64,000 bases of DNA from Mesorhizobium sp. WSM4904 (GTDB lineage: Bacteria > Pseudomonadota > Alphaproteobacteria > Rhizobiales > Rhizobiaceae), in assembly GCF_029674545.1 (NCBI RefSeq), contig NZ_CP121354.1:248001-312000 (forward strand), given 5' to 3'. The position numbers were made by a program, and so were the translations under genes. Below are positions 32,299 to 40,014 of the stretch, one piece after another. Numbering within the stretch: the stretch's first letter is position 1; each line of letters begins with the position of its first letter. The notes under the pieces are model-generated. The model was given only the letters and a program-made list of their open reading frames with translations. It was not told the DNA's origin and searched no databases.

Positions 32299-34206
32299 AT
32301 GGCCCAGTCCTCGAAACTTCGCCTGTCGCTCTTGCGGGATGTCGCCGGCTTCGGCGGCGTGATGGCACAGATCGGCGGGCGGCGCACGCTGACGGCGCTG
32401 GCCTTCCTGATCCTGGGAAGCCTGACCGAGGGCCTCTCGATCCTGCTTGTGATCCCGCTCCTGCACCTGATCGGCAATGCCGACCAGGATTTTGCCGTGC
32501 GGGTGCCCGGCGCTCTGCGCTGGCTTCTACCCGGCGGAACGCTGTCGCTTGCGACGGTGCTCTGTCTGCTCGTCGGACTGGTGGCGCTGCAGGCGATGTT
32601 CAACCGCTTCAAGTCGCTCTACATGGCGCGGCTGCTCTACGACTTCGTCAACCGCGTGCGCATGAACCTGTTCGAGAGTGTCGGCAAGGCGCGCTGGGGC
32701 GTCTTCACCCGCATGCGCGGATCCGATCTCGACCACGCGCTGACCGGCGACATCGACAGGGTGCAGGCGGCGGCCTTCTCGCTGCTGATGCTCGCCCAGA
32801 CGACGTTGCTGCTTGCCGGCTACCTCGTGGTCTCGCTGTTCATCTCGCCGGTGATGACATCCTTCGCCATTCTCATCGGCGTGATCCTGTTCGTTGCAAT
32901 GCAGCCCTTCCGTGCGCGTGCCACCGCCTATGGCCGTGTGCTGACGAGCAGCCGCCAGGACCAGTACCGCACGGTCTCGGAATTCCTTGGCGGCATCAAG
33001 GTGGCCAAGAGCCTGAATGTGGAAGCGGGCTATTTCGCGCAGCTCCGAGCGACACTCGAGAAGATGAAGGCGGACAACGTCGCCTATGTCCGCAACAGCA
33101 CCATCGGCACCGCGCTGTTCCAGGTGGCGAGCGTCATCGGGCTCAGCCTGTTCATCTACATCGCGCTGGTGCGCTTCCATCTGTCGCTTGCGGAAATCGT
33201 CGTGCTGCTCTTGGTCTTCATGCGGGTCGCGCCGCGCTTCATGGATATGCAGACGCAGGCGCAGCAGGTCCTGATCAACCTGCCGGCATACACCGCCATG
33301 CAGGCCTTGCAGGCGCGCTTCGACGCCGAGCGCGAGACGGAGCCCGGCGATGCCGGGCAGGACGCAAGGCTTTCGCTCGACACCGGCCTCAACGTCCGCG
33401 GCGTCTCGTTCGCCTATGGCGACGGAAAGCCGGTGGTCGGCGGCATCACCTTCGGCCTTCCCGCCGGCAAGGTGACGGCGCTGATCGGTCCGTCCGGCTC
33501 GGGCAAGAGCACGATCGCCGACATACTGCTTGGGCTGCTCGAGCCGACCGAGGGCAGTATCCTGGCCGATGGCGTCGAGATCACCGCCAAAAGCCGCAGG
33601 GCTTGGCGCGATCAGGTGGCCTATGTGCCGCAGGACGTTTTCCTGCTGCATGACACCATCGCCGCCAATCTGCGCCTGGCGGCGCCGCGGGCCGAAGACG
33701 AGGAACTCTGGGCGGCGCTGCGCAAGGCGCATGCGGCCGACTTCGTCGAGCGGCTCGACCGGCGGCTGGAAACGGTGGTGGGCGATCGCGGCGTCAGGCT
33801 CTCAGGCGGCGAACGCCAGCGCATCGCGCTGGCGCGAGCGCTGTTGCGCAAGCCTTCGCTGCTCATCCTCGACGAGGCGACGAGCGCGCTCGACTGGCAG
33901 AATCAGTCGCTGATCGCCCAGTCGATCGACGGGCTGCGCGGCCAGATGACCATCCTCACCATCGCGCACCGGCCATCGATGATCGCCTTCGCCGACTGGG
34001 TCGTAGCCATCGAGAACGGGCGTATCGTCGAGGTCGGGCAATATCAGCAGCTGAAGGCAAAGTCCGGCAGCCGGCTGGCCAGGATGCTCTCCGGCGAACG
34101 GGCCGAACGGGACGCCGAGACGTCGGCCGACAAGACATTGGCGGACAGGGCGCCGCTTCCCACGCCCGCTGAGCGGTCAGCGGAGACTGCCGCGCCTGGC
34201 GGTTAG
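32299..34206 (+). CDS. ABC exporter of the lasso peptide (D)
   Basis: 635-aa fused half-transporter. About six membrane helices occupy the first 320 residues (TLTALAFLILGSLTEGLSIL onward), followed by an ATPase with Walker A GPSGSGKST (397-405), signature LSGGERQRIALARAL (501) and Walker B LLILDEATSALD. It exports the mature lasso peptide and gives self-immunity in characterised systems. GTG 32287, overlapping the kinase stop codon, is an alternative start. The last 30 bases overlap the convergent exoX gene. Confidence 0.85.
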   Translation: MAQSSKLRLSLLRDVAGFGGVMAQIGGRRTLTALAFLILGSLTEGLSILLVIPLLHLIGNADQDFAVRVPGALRWLLPGGTLSLATVLCLLVGLVALQAMFNRFKSLYMARLLYDFVNRVRMNLFESVGKARWGVFTRMRGSDLDHALTGDIDRVQAAAFSLLMLAQTTLLLAGYLVVSLFISPVMTSFAILIGVILFVAMQPFRARATAYGRVLTSSRQDQYRTVSEFLGGIKVAKSLNVEAGYFAQLRATLEKMKADNVAYVRNSTIGTALFQVASVIGLSLFIYIALVRFHLSLAEIVVLLLVFMRVAPRFMDMQTQAQQVLINLPAYTAMQALQARFDAERETEPGDAGQDARLSLDTGLNVRGVSFAYGDGKPVVGGITFGLPAGKVTALIGPSGSGKSTIADILLGLLEPTEGSILADGVEITAKSRRAWRDQVAYVPQDVFLLHDTIAANLRLAAPRAEDEELWAALRKAHAADFVERLDRRLETVVGDRGVRLSGGERQRIALARALLRKPSLLILDEATSALDWQNQSLIAQSIDGLRGQMTILTIAHRPSMIAFADWVVAIENGRIVEVGQYQQLKAKSGSRLARMLSGERAERDAETSADKTLADRAPLPTPAERSAETAAPGG

Positions 34207-34443
34207 CTTTTCGCCCTCGGCCACCTTGATGCCGCGGTCGGCCTCCCGGGCCTTTTCGGCGGACATCGGCCTGCTGCTGGCGATCATCGCATAGACCAGA
34301 AGGAAATAGCCCGCCTGAATGATGACGGCGCAAATGACGGCACGCATGATGATGGTGCCAAGCGATGCTCCGTCGAAGTAGGACCAGCCGACCACGATCG
34401 CGAGCGCGAATAACATTCCGACGATGAATTTTGGCAAAGACAT
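34177..34443 (-). CDS. exoX: EPS production repressor ExoX
   Basis: 88-aa inner-membrane protein with two hydrophobic helices (PKFIVGMLFALAIVVGWSYF and AVICAVIIQAGYFLLVYAMI) and a charged cytoplasmic tail. Size, topology and its place divergent from exoY match ExoX/PsiA, which lower EPS output post-translationally, probably by acting on the ExoY glycosyltransferase. The start MSLPKF is chosen at 34443; the longer frame upstream has no membrane-protein character. Its 3-prime end overlaps the exporter gene by 30 bases. Confidence 0.8.
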   Translation of the reverse strand: MSLPKFIVGMLFALAIVVGWSYFDGASLGTIIMRAVICAVIIQAGYFLLVYAMIASSRPMSAEKAREADRGIKVAEGEKLTARRGSLR

Positions 34444-34909
34444 GCTCGTCGGCCCGTCAACCGACACAAGCATGCAAAAGCAGTGACTTACCCACCCGCG
34501 TAACTCCCCGTTGCGCCAAAGAGCTATTTCTGGCTGCCCAATTCGGCCGGTTGCTTCCGACCTTCCTGACCCATCCAAACTATGACAGAAACAGTTTGCG
34601 ACTCTATTAAGGCGAAGCCTTTGCAACAAGGCCAAATGCAGGTGATTTCCAACGGTTTCGCGGCATCGACTCCGCCATGCTGCGACGCACACTCCGGCAT
34701 CGCCGCCTATTCACCACAACGAAACCCTCGATAGTAGAACCCAAAACATTAATTAGTATTTTACGCTAAGAACTTACCGGCGCGAGTGATTCTTACGCCC
34801 TGCAACCGCTGCTCGTCTGCAGCAAAGAATGCACTGCCCAAAAACAGCCCAAAAGCGGCACTACATTTCGCAAAAATTCTCTCACCTTGTCATAAACATG
34901 CCACAAAGG

Positions 34910-34923
34910 CCAAAATTTGGGCA
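34910..34923. promoter_or_regulatory. CCAAAATTTGGGCA palindrome upstream of exoY
   Basis: Same 14-mer as at 8929-8942 upstream of exoP. Candidate binding site shared by two EPS promoters; the binding protein is unknown. Confidence 0.35.
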
Positions 34924-34985
34924 CGGCAGGTTTATTATTTAGTCAATTCATGACGCGAACATTTCACGCGGATGGGAAATTGTGT

Positions 34986-34999
34986 GTTGCGCTGCAGCA
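34986..34999. promoter_or_regulatory. TGC palindrome upstream of exoY
   Basis: GTTGCGCTGCAGCA (TTGC-GCT-GCAG), 52-65 bases before the exoY start, followed by a T-run (TTTTTTT). Candidate PhaR/AniA-type site. Confidence 0.5.
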
Positions 35000-35050
35000 T
35001 TTTTTTGGTATCGTGCCGTAAACCATCCGTTCAACGTATGGAGCTTCTGC

Positions 35051-35728
35051 ATGAGGGACGTCGCCAAGTCGGCTAATGCGGCTTTTTCGCAGGCTGGCAT
35101 TGATTTTCCACCCCCCATCGGCGGTCTGCTCAAACGCAGTTTCGATATCGTCGGTTCCCTGGCGGGCCTGGTTCTGCTCAGCCCGCTCTTCCTGATGGTC
35201 GCGCTGCTGGTCAAGCTTTCCGACGGCGGGTCGATCTTCTATGGCCACAAGCGAATCGGTCGCGGCGGAAGGATCTTCGCCTGCCTCAAATTCCGCACCA
35301 TGGTGCAGGACGGCGAGCGGGTGCTGGCCGCGCACCTCGCCGCCAACCCCGACGCCGCCGCCGAATGGGCGGCGACGCGCAAGCTGAAGAACGACCCGCG
35401 CGTGACGCGTGTCGGCGCGGTGTTGCGGAAGCTCAGCCTCGACGAGCTGCCGCAAATCATCAACATCCTGCAGGGCGACATGAGCCTGGTCGGGCCACGC
35501 CCCGTCGTGCGCGACGAGCTCGAAATCTACGGCAGTGCAGCCGTCTATTATCTGAAGTCGCGTCCCGGCCTCACCGGGCTGTGGCAGGTGAGCGGGCGTA
35601 ACGACGTGTCCTACGACACGCGCGTCGCCTTCGATCGCCACTATGTCGAGAACTGGTCGATGGTCGAAGACATCCGCATCATCGTGAAGACCGTGCCTGC
35701 CGTGTGGATGTCGCGCGGCAGCTATTGA
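35051..35728 (+). CDS. exoY: Undecaprenyl-phosphate galactose phosphotransferase ExoY
   Basis: 225 aa, the initiating enzyme that links galactose-1-phosphate to undecaprenyl phosphate. One N-terminal membrane anchor (FDIVGSLAGLVLLSPLFLM) is followed by the bacterial sugar transferase domain: CLKFRTM, RKLSLDELPQIINILQGD, SLVGPRPV and GLWQVSGRND. Length equals that of S. meliloti ExoY when ATG 35051 is used. First gene of the exoYFZ run and target of ExoX control. Confidence 0.93.
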   Translation: MRDVAKSANAAFSQAGIDFPPPIGGLLKRSFDIVGSLAGLVLLSPLFLMVALLVKLSDGGSIFYGHKRIGRGGRIFACLKFRTMVQDGERVLAAHLAANPDAAAEWAATRKLKNDPRVTRVGAVLRKLSLDELPQIINILQGDMSLVGPRPVVRDELEIYGSAAVYYLKSRPGLTGLWQVSGRNDVSYDTRVAFDRHYVENWSMVEDIRIIVKTVPAVWMSRGSY

Positions 35729-35735
35729 CCGACGG

Positions 35736-35762
35736 GCCTGCCCCGCCGAACTCGGGGCAGGC
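35736..35762 (+). terminator. Perfect hairpin between exoY and exoF
   Basis: GCCTGCCCCG (35736-35745) pairs with CGGGGCAGGC (35753-35762), 10-bp stem and 7-base loop. No T-run follows, so attenuation or mRNA processing between exoY and exoF is more likely than full termination. Confidence 0.45.
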
Positions 35763-35816
35763 ATCCGGCAGTGATCTCATCGGGCGGATGGGGCCAACGC
35801 GGATCGGAAACGTTCA

Positions 35817-37073
35817 TTGAAAACATACACCTTCGGACTCCTTTCCAAGGCGCCCAGCCGGTTCGCGGCCGTGGCGCTCGTAATGTGTCTTGCGACGCCA
35901 CAGACGGCGACGGCCGAGGACTATCGGCTCGGCCCGCAAGACAAGCTCAACATCCGCGTCGCCGAATGGCAGACGGTCGACGGCACGTTCCGCGACTGGT
36001 CGGCCATCAACGGCGACTATTCGGTCGGTCCCGCCGGGACGCTCTCGGTGCCTTTCGTCGGAGAGATGCAGGCCGCCGGCAAGACGACGTCGGAGATCGC
36101 GACGGCGATCGGGGTTGCGCTGCAGCGCAAGCTGGCGCTGCCCGACAAGCCAGAAGCCTCGGTCGAAATGGCGCAGTTCCGGCCATTCTACATTTCGGGC
36201 GAGGTGCAGAATCCCGGCCAGTTTCCTTTTGTGCCCGACCTTACGGTGCTGAAGGCGGTGAGCATCGCCGGCGGCATCCGTCGAAGCGCCGACTACGGCC
36301 CCCAGCTCGGCAAGGACCTCGTCACCGCCAAGGGCAGTTTCGACATCTATGACGACCAGCGGCTGCGGCTGCTTGTCAAGCGCGCCCGCATCGATGCGGA
36401 CTTGGCCGGCAAGACGAGCTTCGAGGTTCCGAAGGAGGTCGAGGGCGATCCGCGCGTGCAGGCGATCGCTGCCGATGAAATGCAGATTCTCACGGCCGAC
36501 CAGAAGGCGCTGAAGCTGAAGCTGGACGCGCTCGACGACCTGAAAGGGGTTCTGCAGGGCGAAATCGAATCGCTGCAGAAGAAGATCGGCAACCAGCAGC
36601 AGCAGGTGGATCTGGCGCAGCAGCAGCTCACCAGCATCGGCCCGCTGGCACAGAAAGGCCTGGTCGCCAATGCGCGGCTGCTCGATTCGAAACAGTCGGT
36701 GGCCGACCTGCAGGGCAAGATCCTCGACTATGAGACGGCCATCCTCACGGCCAAGCAGTCGATCAGCAAGGCCGAGCAGGACGCCATCGATGCCCGCAAC
36801 ACGCTCAACTCCAACCTGGCCGCCAGCCGGCAGCAGGCCGAAGCCGACCTGAACGAGGCGACGCTGAGGGTGGCCATGCAGAAGGGTCTGATCGCCCAGG
36901 CGTCGGACCCCGCGACGATGGCTTCCATCACCGGCAGCGAGCAACCGACCCTGCTCTACTCGCTGGTGCGCGTTGCCGACGGCAAGACCAGCGAGGTCGA
37001 CGCCAAGGAAGACACGCCGGTGCTGCCGGGCGACGTGATCAAGGTCAAGCTGGCGCCGACGGCCAGTCAATAG
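35817..37073 (+). CDS. exoF: Polysaccharide export protein ExoF
   Basis: 418 aa. A signal peptide (ending near TATAEDYRLG, about residue 35) leads into a Wza/poly_export domain (GPQDKLNIRVAEW, then GPAGTLSVPFVGEMQAAGKT) and an SLBB-type segment (FYISGEVQNPGQFPF). A long coiled coil follows from about 215 to 360 (KALKLKLDALDDLKGVLQGE...). It forms the periplasmic/outer-membrane part of EPS export with ExoP. Start is TTG 35817; no ATG in frame fits the signal peptide. Confidence 0.88.
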   Translation: MKTYTFGLLSKAPSRFAAVALVMCLATPQTATAEDYRLGPQDKLNIRVAEWQTVDGTFRDWSAINGDYSVGPAGTLSVPFVGEMQAAGKTTSEIATAIGVALQRKLALPDKPEASVEMAQFRPFYISGEVQNPGQFPFVPDLTVLKAVSIAGGIRRSADYGPQLGKDLVTAKGSFDIYDDQRLRLLVKRARIDADLAGKTSFEVPKEVEGDPRVQAIAADEMQILTADQKALKLKLDALDDLKGVLQGEIESLQKKIGNQQQQVDLAQQQLTSIGPLAQKGLVANARLLDSKQSVADLQGKILDYETAILTAKQSISKAEQDAIDARNTLNSNLAASRQQAEADLNEATLRVAMQKGLIAQASDPATMASITGSEQPTLLYSLVRVADGKTSEVDAKEDTPVLPGDVIKVKLAPTASQ

Positions 37074-37083
37074 CGTCACCGGC

Positions 37084-37106
37084 TCGGGCCTTTCAGCACG
37101 GCCCGA
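37084..37106 (+). terminator. Hairpin after exoF
   Basis: TCGGGCC (37084-37090) pairs with GGCCCGA (37100-37106), 9-base loop, no T-run. Weak attenuator between exoF and the acyltransferase gene. Confidence 0.35.
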
Positions 37107-37190
37107 ACGATGGAGGCGGGAGGAACATGTCAGGCTCGTTCGCGCCGAGGTGCGGGCGAGCGATCTGTTTGCACCGCTTGAAGGCATCGA

Positions 37191-38282
37191 ATGCAGCCCG
37201 CCGCTCCGCGTCACGTATACCTCAACCTCGACGCCATTCGCGGCGTGGCCGCGATCAGCGTGATGCTCTATCACTTCTCGCCGTTTTTGGCCGACGGCAA
37301 GGTGCTGCCGTCGAGCTATCTCGCGGTCGACCTGTTCTTCCTGCTCAGCGGCTTCGTCATCGCCCACGCTTACGATCGCAAGATCGAGAACGGCATGGGC
37401 TTCGGCACGTTCCTGGCCATCCGCCTGATACGCCTCTATCCGCTCTATCTCGCCGGCACGCTGCTCGGCTGCTTCTATCTGCTGATCAAGAACAGGCTGA
37501 TCCCAACGGAATACATACCCTTGTCCGAGATCGGCACTCAGCTCGCGACAGGCATGCTGTTCATTCCGCTGGTCGGCGAGGCCTACCATACGATCTTTCC
37601 GCTCAATCCCGCCTCATGGTCGCTGTTCTTCGAGCTGATCGTCAACATCGCCTATGCCGCCGTCTTCTTCCTGCTGTCGAGGCGCGTGCTGACGGCGCTG
37701 GTCGCTGCCAGCCTGGTGCTGCTGATCGTCGCCTCGGTGATCGCCGGCACGCTCGATTTCGGCATGACCGGCAAGACCATCATCAGCGGGCTGCCGCGCG
37801 TGTCGTTCTCCTTCTTCCTGGGCGTGCTCTTGTGCCGTTCGATGGCGCGCTACCAGGACAGCCTCGGCTTCCTGCGGCGCGGCTGGTGGGTCGAGGCCGC
37901 GATCCTGCTCACGCTGATCGTCTTCGCGATTGCACCCGCTGGCAGCGCGCGCGTCGCCTACGATCTCGCCTGCATCGCCGTCGTCTTCCCGATCATGGTG
38001 GTGACCGGCGCCGTGGCGCCGACGGCGCCGCGCCTGGCAGGCATCTACGGCTGGCTGGGGCGGATTTCCTACCCGATCTACATCATCCACACGCCGATGC
38101 TGATGATCATCGCCGGCGCCGGCAAGGCGGTATCAGTGGACCCGTTCGCGCACCATCCCTGGTTCGGCATCGCGATGATCGTCGCGGTCATCGTCATCGC
38201 GGACGTCGCCACCCGTATCTACGACGAGCCGGTGCGCCGCTTCCTGCAGCGGCAGATGCAGCGCTCGCGGGCCGTGGCCTAA
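37191..38282 (+). CDS. EPS acyltransferase (ExoZ-like, acyltransferase family 3)
   Basis: 363-aa polytopic membrane acyltransferase. LNLDAIRGVAAISVMLYHF carries the conserved Arg and His of the family; VDLFFLLSGFVIAHAY and ISYPIYIIHTPMLMI are further signatures. Position after exoF matches exoZ, which acetylates the EPS repeat in S. meliloti. The RBS AAGG is 6 bases before ATG 37191. A stronger Shine-Dalgarno at 37112-37125 precedes ATG 37127 in another frame, an oddity noted separately. Confidence 0.83.
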   Translation: MQPAAPRHVYLNLDAIRGVAAISVMLYHFSPFLADGKVLPSSYLAVDLFFLLSGFVIAHAYDRKIENGMGFGTFLAIRLIRLYPLYLAGTLLGCFYLLIKNRLIPTEYIPLSEIGTQLATGMLFIPLVGEAYHTIFPLNPASWSLFFELIVNIAYAAVFFLLSRRVLTALVAASLVLLIVASVIAGTLDFGMTGKTIISGLPRVSFSFFLGVLLCRSMARYQDSLGFLRRGWWVEAAILLTLIVFAIAPAGSARVAYDLACIAVVFPIMVVTGAVAPTAPRLAGIYGWLGRISYPIYIIHTPMLMIIAGAGKAVSVDPFAHHPWFGIAMIVAVIVIADVATRIYDEPVRRFLQRQMQRSRAVA

Positions 38283-38521
38283 GGTCTGTCGATATTCAGG
38301 TGAGGCCGGCCTGCGAACGGCGACTTCCTCCGCTTCCGGCCTTCGCCGACCGAAGGCATTCACGAATGGCGCGGCAGCTAAATTAAGGCGGCGAAGGCCG
38401 GTTCTCGGAAGCCACCTTTCTCGGCTCGGCCTGACCTGAATCTCAACAGACCTTGCAGCGGCTCAGCTCTTTCCGAACGGAAGACTGGCCCACACTTTTC
38501 GCTGGAATTTGCTGCAGCCGG

Positions 38522-39805
38522 TCAGACCGGAGCCGGCATGTGGCCGGCTGCCGGCTTTTCGTCATGGACCGGGATGGCGACACGCCGTCGCCGGGCGACC
38601 GGCAGCGGGTTCAGCTTGAACAGGCCGTAATAGACGATGAAGGAGGCCATGAAGTAAGGGCCGAGGATCTCGACCTCGAAGAAGGAGCGTATCAGCATCA
38701 GCCCGACAACACCGGCGAGCACCACTGAATCGGCGCTCCAGGCGCCGAACACCACCTTCGATACATGACCGTAGAAGGCGCGCAGAATGATCAGCGCCAG
38801 CATGGTGACACCGACGAAGCCGATCTCGACCAGGGTTTCGACATAGGTGTTGTGGAAGTGGAAGCCGGTGCGGGTCGTGATGTAGAATTCCGCCCACAAC
38901 CGTTCCGGATCGGCGAAGCCTTGCACCCAGTAGGCCGCGTAGCCGTAGCCGAGCAGCGGATGCAGTTGCGCCGCCTCCCAACCCTGCTGCCAGAGATAGG
39001 TGCGGCCGGTCAGCGTCGAATCCTTGCCGAAGATGCCGAGCACGACGTCCAGCAGGCCGAGGTTCAGCGCGGCCACGACGCCGGCCACCAGCGCGCCGCC
39101 GCCGACCACGAACAGCACGCGGCGGTAGCGCCGCGACAGGACCCTGCTCATGGTCAGCAGGATGACGATGCCAAGCACCGCCGGCAGCGAGGCGACGGAT
39201 GTCGCCGAATGGGCGATCGCCAGCATGTATGCCGACATCAGGATGATCGGCGCGGTCCAGAGGAAGCTCAGCCAGTTGCGCCGGTAGAACATCAGGAAGA
39301 CGAGGGACAAAAAGATGCCGAGCGACGAGAAGAAACCGACCAGGTTCTTGGAGGTGAAAGCGCCGACGAAATTGAAAGTGCCGTCGATCGTGTCGAGTGC
39401 GTAAGCGTTGACTTTCAGCGAATAGAGCAGGACGAAGAAGATGCCGATCAACGAGCCCAGCACCAGCGTGCGGACGCTGATGGTGCGGGCCGCGATATAG
39501 GCACAGACGATGTGCGAGGAATACTGCACCGCCGCACGCGCGCTGATGCCGGCGGCCTGCGACCAGAAGACCGACAGGCACACATAGGCTGCGAAGAGTA
39601 TCGGCAGCCAGGCGTAGGAGAGCTTCCAGGTGAAGCGCCTGTAGTCGACGAAGAGCAGCGGCAGCCAGACCGCGTAGTAGGCAAGGATCAGGATCTGGCC
39701 GAAATTGCTGGAATAGGCAAAGGCAAAGACGGAGACCACCACGGCAAAGGTGCCGTAGGCCTTGTTTGCCTCCGGATCGAGCAGAATGGATTTCGGTATC
39801 TTCAT
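38522..39805 (-). CDS. exoQ: EPS polymerase ExoQ (Wzy/O-antigen ligase family)
   Basis: 427-aa membrane protein with about 10-12 hydrophobic helices and the O-antigen ligase/polymerase loop near residues 265-320 (GRTYLWQQGWEAAQLHPLLG, then FHFHNTYVETLVEIG, with the conserved His pair). It joins lipid-linked repeats in the periplasm. Length is near that of S. meliloti ExoQ. Here it is on the opposite strand to exoYFZ, with its own promoter region containing a TGC palindrome. Confidence 0.88.
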   Translation of the reverse strand: MKIPKSILLDPEANKAYGTFAVVVSVFAFAYSSNFGQILILAYYAVWLPLLFVDYRRFTWKLSYAWLPILFAAYVCLSVFWSQAAGISARAAVQYSSHIVCAYIAARTISVRTLVLGSLIGIFFVLLYSLKVNAYALDTIDGTFNFVGAFTSKNLVGFFSSLGIFLSLVFLMFYRRNWLSFLWTAPIILMSAYMLAIAHSATSVASLPAVLGIVILLTMSRVLSRRYRRVLFVVGGGALVAGVVAALNLGLLDVVLGIFGKDSTLTGRTYLWQQGWEAAQLHPLLGYGYAAYWVQGFADPERLWAEFYITTRTGFHFHNTYVETLVEIGFVGVTMLALIILRAFYGHVSKVVFGAWSADSVVLAGVVGLMLIRSFFEVEILGPYFMASFIVYYGLFKLNPLPVARRRRVAIPVHDEKPAAGHMPAPV

Positions 39806-39890
39806 GCCGGATTTTTTGTCCGTTCAGCCTTAAGAGCGGTTCAGCAACTGCTAGCCGGCGCAAGCCAATGTTCAGCCCAGCCGGGTCTCA

Positions 39891-39908
39891 TTGTGCACTG
39901 CAGCATAA
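39891..39908. promoter_or_regulatory. TGC palindrome upstream of exoQ
   Basis: TTGTGCACTGCAGCATAA (GTGC-ACT-GCAG), 86-103 bases before the exoQ start in the 209-base gap to the betaine transporter. Candidate PhaR/AniA-type site. Confidence 0.5.
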
Positions 39909-40014
39909 TCTATCGCCCTATCGCCGGGGGCTCAACCGGAAATGTTGTCACGGGCAAAAAGGGGCGGTCATCCAAGCCATGTTGCATAGCGAAAAGGCCG
40001 GAATGGGGCGGGCC

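Larger units (their letters stand above)
34444..35050. promoter_or_regulatory. exoX-exoY divergent regulatory region
   Basis: 607 non-coding bases, clearly AT-richer than the surroundings between 34720 and 34980 (for example AACATTAATTAGTATTTTAC). It holds the CCAAAATTTGGGCA palindrome (34910-34923) and the TGC palindrome at 34986-34999. A target of MucR/Ros-type regulators, which favour AT-rich DNA before exoY in other rhizobia, is plausible. No nod box was seen. Confidence 0.55.

Noticed and set aside
32894..32904. TTGCAATGCAG match to the TGC palindrome
   Set aside because: Lies in the middle of the exporter coding sequence with no downstream start; probably chance.
34444..35050. nod box search before exoY
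   Set aside because: No sequence resembling the conserved nod box blocks was seen; the EPS locus is not evidently part of a symbiosis island.
37169..37180. TTGCACCGCTT upstream of the exoZ-like gene
   Set aside because: Only one arm fits YTGC-N3-GCAR; too weak to call.
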